The translations under genes and the position numbers were made by a program. A stretch of 64,000 bases of DNA, taken from contig OY855912.1 in assembly GCA_963693305.1 (NCBI GenBank), positions 31,798,277 through 31,862,276 on the forward strand. Direction: 5' to 3'. How positions within the stretch are numbered: the first letter of the stretch is position 1; every line of letters begins with the position of its first letter. The notes below the pieces were generated by a model that worked only from the letters and a program-made list of their open reading frames with translations, did not search any database and was not told the origin of the DNA. This stretch comes from Meandrina meandrites (taxonomy: Eukaryota; Cnidaria; Anthozoa; Scleractinia; Meandrinidae). Positions 50,705 to 61,100 of the stretch are shown here, one piece after another.

Positions 50705-53700
50705 GACTTACCCCTTTGTTAAGGAGCATCTCAGAGCCTCCACCAATGTCAAATATGCTAGGACAGTCATCATCATTATCATTGTTATCATTAGCATCTT
50801 CATTATTGTCATTGTCGTTGTCCTTACAGATAGGTTTCTTGGCTGCTTTTTTGCGATCATCATCGTCCACCTCAGCTGGTGATCCTTTGCTCTTGATTTT
50901 AAGCTTAAGATCAAGAAATTCTCCAGCTTTGCCCTCGCTGCAATCCGCGAGTGTCCCGTCACAGAAATCCCAGTCACTAATCTGTCATTTAAAAGCATAT
51001 ATCAGTGGTTTTCTTTAAAATCACAAATTGCGTTTGCAGTAAGAAAAGAACTTTACTGTTGTGTCGCCAAGAATGAAGTTACTGAGCAAGATAATATTCC
51101 TAGGCTTACAGAACGTACTATGGGTCCGCGATCAGTTTTGTTTAGTGCCGGTCTTTCGGGGACCGGGGACCGGGGACACTTACCTTAATGTTGAACTTCA
51201 CTGTTCCACCCTCCACTGCAAATGTCTCACTACCAAAGCTGATACTTCCACTGCGACGAAACAGGTAGACTATGAGATCAAGAGTAGCCATTTGCTCGAC
51301 AAAGAAGGCTGACATGTTCACGTTAATAACAGGAATTCCTTGGAAACTTGACTTGCTGTCCACTTGAGAGAAAGTAAACTTTACATCGTCAAGAGAATCC
51401 ACAGAATGCTTCTCCAATTTACCAACATCCATTCCATCTGCATCTTTCTCTTCTATTTTATCCACTTCAAACGATAACAACTCCTCATTGTCGTCACTAA
51501 AGTCCTCATCGTCATCGTCATCGTCATCACCATCAGTATCATCGTCACTATCATTATCATCTGTGTCGTCGTTATCATCATCACCGTCACCACTGTCATC
51601 ATCATCGTCATCATCACGAACCATCATAATTTTCCCAGACCGAGAGAGCAATCTGGTGGAGACATCATTTCCCCGTATTGTTTTCACTTCGTCTTTCTTA
51701 TTAACTTCGTCCGCCAAACATACCATCACAAGCAAAGCTGTTAAAAGGAACGAAATCTACCTAAGTTATATTTATAAACTACACAATTATCTCACTTTAG
51801 GCAAAAGTCTATAAGTAAGGTTATGGACTTATGAATTTAACGGTATTTAAACTTTACTTATCGAAATTCCATGACAAAGCTATTAACAAAATAAGATTGT
51901 GGTAAAGATAATGTTAGCTCGGAAAAAGCAAGAGTTGCAAATTTTCCCTCTTGCCATACCTCTCGCCAAGGTATAGGGGTCTTCAGGAAAAAGTGATATT
52001 GATCTTTTGCGGGAGGTACAAGGTACACACCAGTTGTGGTCGGAGAGTAGCATAGAGTTTCCCTAATGGTCGCGGGTCGCGGGTCGCGGGTCGCGGGTCG
52101 CGGGTCGCGGGTCGCGGGTCGCGGGTCGCGGGTCGCGGGTCGCGGGTTTCAAGTCGCGTGTCGCGGGTTTTAAAGAAGTCGCGGGTTTTGAAAAAGTCGC
52201 GGGTTTTGAAAAAAGTCGCGTGTTTTTAAAAAGTTGCGAGTTTTCAATAGAATGCATTCATTTCTCAGTAAAATTAATTCAAATGCTGCTGCTTATTGAG
52301 AAGTGATAAATAATAAAATAAATTTTCAACGAGCAGTACATTGCTCTTGTTGTTGCTTTCAATTAAGAGTTTTTCACACAATTACAATTTCTTTAAGCTC
52401 ATATATATGCGTTTTTTTGTAAACTTAGCAATTAAATTTTCTCTGTTGAAGTCAAAGCTAAGTTCTGAACCGTCTAAAAAATTCTCAACAAATTCTTACA
52501 CCACCGCTGTCATTGTGGCCCACAAACTTATACCTTAAGTTTTTAAAAGCTTAGTAATCAATGCTATCATAAATGCAATCTCCTGTCTTGGCGCTCACAT
52601 GGTTGCCTTGTTTGCTCGTTCGGTTCTTGTCCAGAAGTGAGCGTATAACGCGTTTGGGAACTTTTGAGAGCCCCTAAGAAGCTAGCGTTGCTCATATATA
52701 TATAAGTATCTTATATTTTTTTGCCAGCGGAGTACAAGCTTTACGTAAGCTTAAGCTTACTTACATCAATTTGATGGTTCTCGAGGTGCTGGAAAACAAG
52801 CTTCTTGACTTGCTCTCTATCCAGGCTCAGTTGGTGGGCTGCCGACGTATAAAAACAATCGCCATCACCTCTCGGATCGAAGGAAATAAAAAAAAAAAAA
52901 CATTTCTTTAGTCGCTGACGAAGCAAAAACATTCCTTGCTGACTCTCCATTCTAGAATGCGTAATTTTACAATGCACCGTCGCACACTATCATCCGGGCT
53001 CTTGCTTTTCAGATCAAAAGGCGGGAAAACCGAAGGTGCTTTCCATTTTTACAGTCTAAGCAGTCGGACTAACCGAGATAAGCTATTGCAAAATTGAATT
53101 GAATGGTCCTTTCCATTTTGCACTCCGTTCCTCTGTGCCACGTGTGTACTAACCAGTTTATGGAAATGGAAAGATAAATTCCGGTACGATCAGGGCGACC
53201 AGTCAAACGATTCATTTTATTAACACTAATTTCAAACATTCGCTTAAATTTTATAACGTGTAGATTCTGTTCTTCGTTATATTCCTATAATGCAGTCTTT
53301 TCAAAACCCGCGACTTTTTCAAAACCCGCGACTTCTTCAAAACACGCGACTTCTTTAAAACCCGCGACACGCGACTTGAAACCCGCGATCCGCGACCCGC
53401 GACCCGCGACCCGCGACCCGCGACCCGCGACCCGCGACCCGCGACCCGCGACCCGCGACCCGCGACCCTCGACCATTAGGGAAACTCGTGGTGAGAGAGT
53501 AGCATATGATAAACATCCGTTATCAAGTTTGATCTGGTTTGTTTGATTTCCGTGTTTGGTATTTCTTTAACTTTTTTTTTCCTTTTTGGTTATTTTTATT
53601 TATTATTTTTCATGGCGCTTTTTACATAAAATCAACATCAAGATATCACAACAGCTGGGCGATGCAAGATAAGAATGTTGCAAAACACTAATCTTCATTA

Positions 53701-54864
53701 ACTTAAATAAAATCAGTTAATCATATTAATAGTTTCGCTTTCACAGGGATGAACTAACTGCAGCTAGATTTTCTACTGAGTGTTTTCCCCTCTCCGCTTT
53801 CCCTCTAGACTAATGGCTGCCAGAATGAAGGAAGGCAATGTAGCCAAAGGGGTCTTAGCGTTGTTACGATAAAAACTGAGGGATATTAGCAACAAGAATC
53901 TCTAAAATTAAAAAAGCAGACAAGACGCAGGCAAATATTGTCCAATGAGTATTGATCATGCGGTTGCTATTTCGAGTCATTATCGATAGCAGCTTTCGTG
54001 ACTCTCTTCACTGGTTTTAAGTTGTTTTAACGCTTTGCAAGAACCTACAATCGTATGCCAAGTCAATAGTTACAGCACATTTGTTAACCCATAGTAATTC
54101 CAGCAATAAATGATCCCTTCATAGGAAAGACCCGGGAGAGTGAGTAGTACTAGGCTGTTACGCCTCGTAGTTTAGTTAATGCGTGTGACCAGATTAAAAG
54201 TGGATGTTTTTCTCACGTAATCGATTAAAATTGTGCCGCTTATTTAACCGATTAAGCTATTCACCAATAAAGCCTGGTGGCTATTATTCAATTCAAACTT
54301 TTTAGAATTTAACAACTTGAAAGTTAATTGGCGTTGAAACTTTTCGGTACGTTCTCCCCTCAAACAGCCTCTATTGTAGCTTTTATCACTGTTTTGTCTT
54401 AACTCTGATGGCAATAGCGAGATTGTAATTTCTCGTGTACACTAGGAACCTCGAGACAAAGTTGTTTAATGAGAATACTGAGTTAATGCCGATACATTCG
54501 CCAACTGAGCACTGAAGTGAGCAATACACACAGGACAAAGTTGAACATTAATTCCGACGGCTTGCTTCAATTTCGCCATTAGTCGACAACAGATCCGTTA
54601 CAACGCTTTTCGAAAGCGAGGTGAATATACTTATTGCAATGGAAGCTCTCCACTGCTCTCCACTAAGATCGCTTCGTGTGCTAAAAGGAAAGAATATTCA
54701 ATATACTTTACTAGAAAAGTTTAATTGTATTAACGTATGATCCACATGCTGAGAGAGAACGTTTCATTAAATCATCAGTCTTTTAGCTAGTGTTCAAAGT
54801 GCTGTGAGTTTAACTTACCTAGACAGAAAAACAAACCACTGCAGAATCGCTGAGACAACGCCAT
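50017..54864 (-). CDS. Secreted acidic Asp-rich protein, coral skeletal-matrix (SAARP/CARP-like)
   Basis: Four exons: 54864-54819, 51737-51184, 50981-50712, 50244-50017; 1098 nt, 365 aa. Signal peptide res. 1-~25, split by intron 1. A first Asp-rich block covers res. ~57-98 (mostly D with S, G, T, N). A conserved-looking globular part follows: [40 protein letters not shown], then [21 protein letters not shown] second Asp/Asn block lies at ~254-272. Then [29 protein letters not shown] and a hydrophobic C-terminal tail (res. ~347-365) like a GPI-anchor signal or terminal membrane segment. The layout (two acidic blocks around this domain) is that of coral secreted acidic Asp-rich proteins found in skeletal organic matrix; these bind calcium and are thought to guide aragonite growth. 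Assignment is from memory of the family. Confidence 0.85.
50668..50704. repeat. (ATT)n microsatellite
   Basis: About 12 copies of ATT directly beyond the donor site of exon 3 of the acidic-protein gene, within 10 bp of the splice junction. Confidence 0.9.
52036..53506. mobile_element. Foldback transposon with TCGCGGG arrays and an OTU-like exon
   Basis: The element proper is 52055-53487 (1433 bp), in intron 1 of the acidic-protein gene. Both ends start GAGTTTCCCTAATGGTCG and run into about ten tandem TCGCGGG heptamers, then degenerate GGGTTTTGAAAAAGTCGC units; arms are about 200 bp, inverted. An imperfect 19 bp direct repeat flanks it (52036-52054 and 53488-53506, two mismatches), which I read as the target duplication. 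Within, on the minus strand, about 52881-52766 reads [20 protein letters not shown] and [15 protein letters not shown] before GTAAGT. That resembles the catalytic Asp-x-x-Cys start of OTU cysteine proteases. Confidence 0.7.
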
Positions 54865-54915
54865 GATCAAACTTTTCGACAACCAAGTGAAATAAAAAGA
54901 ATGCGAGTTGCTCAC

Positions 54916-54923
54916 CTTATATA
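54916..54923 (-). promoter_or_regulatory. TATA box of the acidic matrix-protein gene
   Basis: TATATAAG on the minus strand, 52-59 bp upstream of the start codon at 54864. That spacing allows a start site about 25-30 bp downstream and a short 5' UTR. Candidate core promoter of a strongly regulated secreted-protein gene. Confidence 0.55.
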
Positions 54924-57900
54924 CGATCAGAACAAAGATAATTAGATTCGCTTTTCTAGTCGTGGAATTAGCATTGATATTAGACGAAAGCTTTTTATAG
55001 TTTTTTTGTCGTAGGTAATGGTTCAGTTTCTTCAGGTGCACTTGTCGACACTTGTAGTGTGTTTTCGCATCTCCAATGTTAGTTCTTTGAAGTGAAAAAA
55101 CTTTCTCTGCCGTTGCTTTTCTTTTTAAATTTATTTTGGGGATGATCTGTTAGCTTTACTAGTCCTTATAGCTCAATTATCTTAGTGTTTCTTTTTCTTT
55201 TAGGAGAGTTCGATTATTTAACAGCTTTCTATAGTAAGCGTTGGCTAAACAAAGTCCTCCCATCTAAAATATTGAAGATCTGTTAATGTTGTTCTCGACT
55301 TTCGCGGTCTTTTTCAACCCTGAAGTGTATATTTTTTCCAGTAAACAAGTTTGGGCAAACACTCAACGTTGCTAAGCTATGGTTGCTAGGGTAACGTTTC
55401 CGTTTGGTCACTGTTTACCTATTTTCGAAAGACATAAGGTGGAAACATTAACTGCATGCGCGCGATATCTGAAGTGTGCTGTTAGGCATGTTGAGGCATT
55501 GTTTAATAAAGAAAAAACACAGAAACTAGGGGAGGGAAAGTTAGGTTAATCGAGGGACGAGAGAAACAGAACTATTTGTCAGTAACTTCCCCAACCGAGC
55601 TAAAAATGAACACGTCAGACCGTCAAACAAAGAATCGCCTGTTGCATTCTCAATACATTGGCCATCAGACAGACGGTGACATAGATAAGCAAATTATTCA
55701 CACATAACTCATGTACCACCTAATTTTCAAAATTAAATTAATACGACAGAAAAAGTGGGAACATTTGTGGGAAAAGTGTATGTTTCAATCTTGGGACGTC
55801 TGGCGAAATGGTTATAAACTGAGAAAACGGAGTCAGATATATGTAGGGAAAAACGTTGGCCGATCTGTTGAGTTCGAAGCTCGTGAATGATATTTGTTTT
55901 TTCCAAAAATCTTTAACTGTATATTTTTGTATTTTTTTTTTAGTAAAGTTAACGTTTAAAAACGTTAACTTTACTTTATATCCAAATTTGGACAGCTAAC
56001 TGAGCTAAAAAAAAATGATGTTGAGGCTCAAAACAGGGCGCGGATAATTGTAAAATATCGGCGCAGAATCTAAAAGACATTTCTAGAAACCAAAGAGTAA
56101 AAAAAATCATTCTTTTGTGATTGATAATTCAGCATTCGATATTGGATTAATTCATTTTATTTATACTTTTGTTTTATGTCACATTTTGCAGTGCATAAAA
56201 AGATGAAAGTGCCTTTTTCAGATTGTTAGTGAACAAAAACAAAAATGACTTGGTGTTGTTCCGACGTGTGATTGCGCAACATTAACTGAATAGAGAACTC
56301 GTATTATATTTGTCGATGTTGCTGTGAGCCTCACAGATTATATACCAACCGACAAATATAAGCTAGATTTTTAAAATTAAGTTATTACTTATCTCTTTCG
56401 CGCGCTAGTGACCGGAATAATTGAGTATAAAGATACGTTAAGCCTTTCCCAATTCGAGTGGAGACTGAGTGTTTTTTTGGACATTATTTTAGGTATAGTT
56501 ATTCAGAAAGTTTACGCTAAAATAGTATCTCTGTCACTATATATGAATGCATGTTTTGCAATGTTTTGAGAAGCTGTAATTATTTCAAATTGAAGGAAAC
56601 TTCGAACAGTTAACAAGGCGAAGAAAAACACCATCACATTAATGCAGGCAAAAACGGCAGCTAAGATTGGTAAAAGCGTGAGACGTCGAAAGTTGATTAA
56701 ATTTAGGCTGAACAGTTATAAAACAGCACTGACTACGTGATGCTATGGAACTCGGAATATCATCATTGTTTTATATCCCAAGAACAGTTAAACAGCTAAC
56801 TTAAAATCATTTTTGAAACAAAATATAAAGTTTGCACTGAGTGGGATTTTTTTTTCAACAAATTTCAATACATTACATGTCCGATCCTTCAATTGTCATC
56901 CATTTCTTGATAGTCAAGAAATAAATTAAGAAGGCGACATAAAATGGCATTCGGAGCCAATAATGAGTAGAACTATTTCGTATTATCTGGAATAAAATGT
57001 CGTTTGGAGAATCTGTAAGAGACCGAAATACCATGTCAAAAGAATGCGGAGTTAAAAAGCTGATATCAAGATGTTTTAATATTAATTATATTGTTATAGC
57101 TTAAAATAATTCTATTCAGGAAACTATGCAGTTATTTTCCAAAGAGGATGACACACTAGTTTCATGCACAATACAATTTTACGACTGCATGATTGTCCAT
57201 TTCGCAAAAAAAGTGAACATTCCTCTGTCTCAACCAACTCTTTCCATTCGGAAGTCCTTAAAAATGTAAACCCAGTTTATCATTTAATTGCTAATACACA
57301 ATTTTACCAGAGAAACACTGGGTATGATGAAACTCAGTTATTGTGAAATAAGATATTGTAAGGAACAATGCTATTGGATGTGGTACGTGCTAAGTCTCAC
57401 TCGCGTGAATAAAATAATCTCGAAAAAAAGTAACGGCTAAAATTGAAGTTAGCGTACCTATTAAATTATGCTTTAAGTATGCTTTAAGAGTTTCCTTATT
57501 AATTTTAAATCTTCCTGAAAATAAACATTCAGCTTTCTGTGTGACGTATCACTGTAACCAAGGAAGCAAAAGAGGCAGAAATCTCGGCTGACAACTGAAA
57601 ATGGACACTGCAGTTATATAACTTGTTATCCTAGCGCTTGTTATTCCCGAGTTCGATAAGCTTAAAAACATGCATAGATCATTGCGAGCTAGCAATAATG
57701 GTTTGATTTTGCAGCACTCGACAACGAGGCGCCAGTTAGGAAGTGACGATAACTAACGATGGCAAAGATAGATTACAAAAACTTGGAAACACAAGGCTTA
57801 TATTTTCAAGTTTGGGTTCAGACATTGAGGCATTTATCTCCATGAAGCTTTGAATAAATGTAACCAGAAACTCAAAAGATGGGTTTCTGGTGTAACCTGA

Positions 57901-58136
57901 TGATGGTACTCGTTTGATATTTAAACAACACAACATAATCAATAATTAGTCGTGTTTTTACTCGTTTGTTCATTTCCATCTACTTGGGAACCATGACAGC
58001 GGCTTGCCACCTGCAACATTTCTTGCAACTTATTACCAATTAACATGCAGCGCTGTTAAACATTTTCCGTATAACGACTGTACTAAAATATGATTCATTT
58101 AATACTTGTGTTCTTGGAGGAACTCTCGAAGGAAAA
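54924..58136. other. Intergenic, divergent acidic-protein gene and receptor gene 2
   Basis: 3.2 kb without a recognisable gene. Contains an X-box-like site GTTGCTAGGGTAAC at 55382-55395 (reverse GTTACC-CT-AGCAAC) and a 32 bp near-perfect palindrome at 55943-55974. Short frames at 57164-57346 and 57736-57942 have no domain. The rest is AT-rich and unremarkable. Confidence 0.45.
55943..55974. repeat. 32 bp perfect hairpin
   Basis: GTAAAGTTAACGTTT, then AA, then its exact reverse complement. Each arm is 15 bp with a 2 bp loop, and holds the palindrome GTTAAC. Confidence 0.9.
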
Positions 58137-61100
58137 ATGTACACTTGTACAAAATTTTACACAGCTTGGCTTGTGATCGCCATTCGAGGTATGCGTGTTT
58201 TTATTCCATTTTTTTGCCATAAATATTTATTCTTTTTACAAAACCAACACAGACTATTTTATGGCACGTGCCCTGCAGCAAGAAATATATGCTTAATAAT
58301 TTTTCGGTTTTACGATTTCTTTAACACTAATTCTTCACTCTGAATTTTACTTAACTTTAGCAACGAAGAATGATTCCCGTTCACATTTTGCATAATTATA
58401 AAAAACAATGTCATGATATCAAACATGCTTTCAAACAGCAGAAAGATGTATAGCCGTAATTACACTATATATCAGCGACATATTATTATTATTTTATATC
58501 TTCCTTTCCATATTGTGTTCATTGAACTCTAGACTGTGCAATATACATTCGTTCACAGCAGCCAAGTATGAACTGTGATGTCACACGGCAGCCACGTTGA
58601 CTAACAAACAATGGCTCCATGCCCATTACATACCGGGTTATCCATTTTAAAATCTTAATCTAGGTCTTTAAACTTAAACCGAATTAATCGACAGTGGCAT
58701 GACTTGAAATTGGAGTCACAGAGCAGAGTAAAGCCAACAGATGAAACAATGGGTTGATTTTCGGAAGGAAATGAAAGAAAATAGAGGAACGATACCAAAA
58801 TGTGGGACGTTTTGCTCCAAGTTATCCCCAAGTGTTCCGATTTAACGTATTAAGAATAAGAATCATAACATGTAGGGAGAGGGCTGACAAGTTAGTTATA
58901 GCACAGAGACTAGGGCTAACATGTGTCAACTGGTGCTCAGATTGTCAGGTCCCAGGGCCACTCGGCTACTCTGCATCCTCGTACCTTTCTTTTGGCTTTG
59001 TATGTTTTAACAGGAGTGTTAAGTTGCTACTGTCCGGAGGGAAGTCTAACAAGCTATCTTCTGAACACCACTCGCTACAGCAACAAGTTTAGACCAGTTT
59101 TAGATGACAATCACACCGTGGAAGTCAAGCACAGTTTGATTCTTCACCGGATTGTTAAAGTAGTAAGTAAAGCGCATCCACATAGCCTCACTCCCATGAT
59201 TACTAGGCAGTCTCAGGCATGCCCCCCTCCTCCTCCCCCCCTTCCCCCCCCGCGCACGTATGAATATTTTAGCCTGCTTTGAAAGAAAGATAACATAAAT
59301 TTATATATAGGTAAGAACTGTAAGATACGTAAAATAGAATAATTTATTTGAAAAATCTAAGCCAAGAGATCAGAGTTGCAGATGAATAACGTCTGGCAAA
59401 TTACGGAACTTTGCACGCGTCTGCAATGTTTGCATACCGGTTTGGAGAATGGTCTTAAAACATATAAGTTTACTTCCAGTTCACATAAAAATGCTTACCA
59501 TGAATTTTTTACCACTAAAGAACATGACCTCGTAGAGACAAACTTAAAAATAGGCTCTGCAACTTATCAACATTTTTACATCTTATCAAAATCAATCAGG
59601 TCAGTTATCAACAACAGTGTTCAACACTATGTTCATATCTAATTATGGCTATGTTATATTCCTGTTTCTCAGGATGAAAAACATCTGAAGATCGATTTAG
59701 ATGTAAGAATTAAAATGGTAAGTTTTTTTTCTTCGTTTAACTTTCATTTACATGATTCGATTGCAGCTGGTATGGGATCATGTTATGGGAGTTTGGTTGT
59801 AGATCAGCTTATCCGTTAATTACTGATATTCTTTCTTTCCATCACCTTTCAATTTAACATTGTATTGGGGATGTTGAGTAGAGGCACTAAGTGTCAAACA
59901 CACTTCAGTTAATGTTACAGACGATAACTGCGAAACCGATTTTAACCTTTTTTGTCACATATTATGGCAAAAGAGCCATTTATCAATTTTCTTCGTGTGT
60001 AGACTGTGAATAATATACGCCGTCATCCACAACTTATCATTTTAAACCATCTATAATTAGCAAAATGCAATGACAATCTTGTGTTATATTTCGAATTTAT
60101 GTTTAATGTCGTTGTGTTTGTTATTTAGCAATGGAGAGATATGCATCTGAGATGGAATCCTTCAAAATATGGCGAAATAAAACAGATTAATATAGATGAC
60201 ACTGATATCTGGACACCACATATCATTTTATACAACAAGTAAGATAAGTTTAAACATGGTGTTTACGTTAAGAACCTGTGAAATTTTTTTTTAATTTGGA
60301 GCCATTGTTTTTCTGTTCTTTGTTGTTTTGAGGTTCCTTCTTGTTTTGGTCGTTCTTTGTTTTATGTCACTGGTGAGTTTTACCGGTTTTTACACGGAGG
60401 ATAAGCCTCAACATGTGCCAACCCAGCTGTTTTCAGTGTTTTTTTTTTAATTTTAGCCATGTTTTTGTTTATCTTTCTCTGCGTTAAGTTTTAACATCGC
60501 GCTCTTCAATTTGTTTTCTACACGTGATCAACGTAAGAAAACCTTCGATCGTATTCTCTAAAATTTGTGTTGAACAACCAGCTTCGCGACACAGACTCAT
60601 CCGTGAAACTATTCGTGGCGCTTCATCGATAAAATGGTTTACGTTCATAATTAAATCTTGTTATTGCACACTTTTTGGGTACTCCAAGGAATCAATTTTT
60701 ACAATGCTTTATGAGATAAAATACACTTAAATTGCAGCCAATCATTTGAAACAGAGTCCCGCAAGAGACAGAGCCGGCCTTAGGTCGAGTTTCAGTTTTT
60801 TCTTCTTGCTCAGTCTAACTTCACGGTCTTAAATCTTAGGTTGTTTCACAATTATTTTGTGAAATGTTCCGTTCGATCTGAATCCCTCGGTACTCACTGC
60901 CATCTTAGTTTTGTTATCTTTCTTTCCTTCTTCTCCGGCATTTTTCTCTTTTCCATTCTTCCCTTCTTCGGGAGTTGGTTCTTGTACCCCTTGCTTTTGG
61001 TTCAGCCAGCAGCTTGAGCCATCCTTCTGGGTTTCTGCTTCTTCAGTTTGTAAAACACTCACAGTCGTTTCGCCGTCGTCTAGAATGTCAGCTTTGGAAC

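Noticed and set aside
52060..52150. CRISPR-like tandem array
   Set aside because: Seven-base unit without spacers, mirrored at the other end; it is a foldback arm in a eukaryotic intron.
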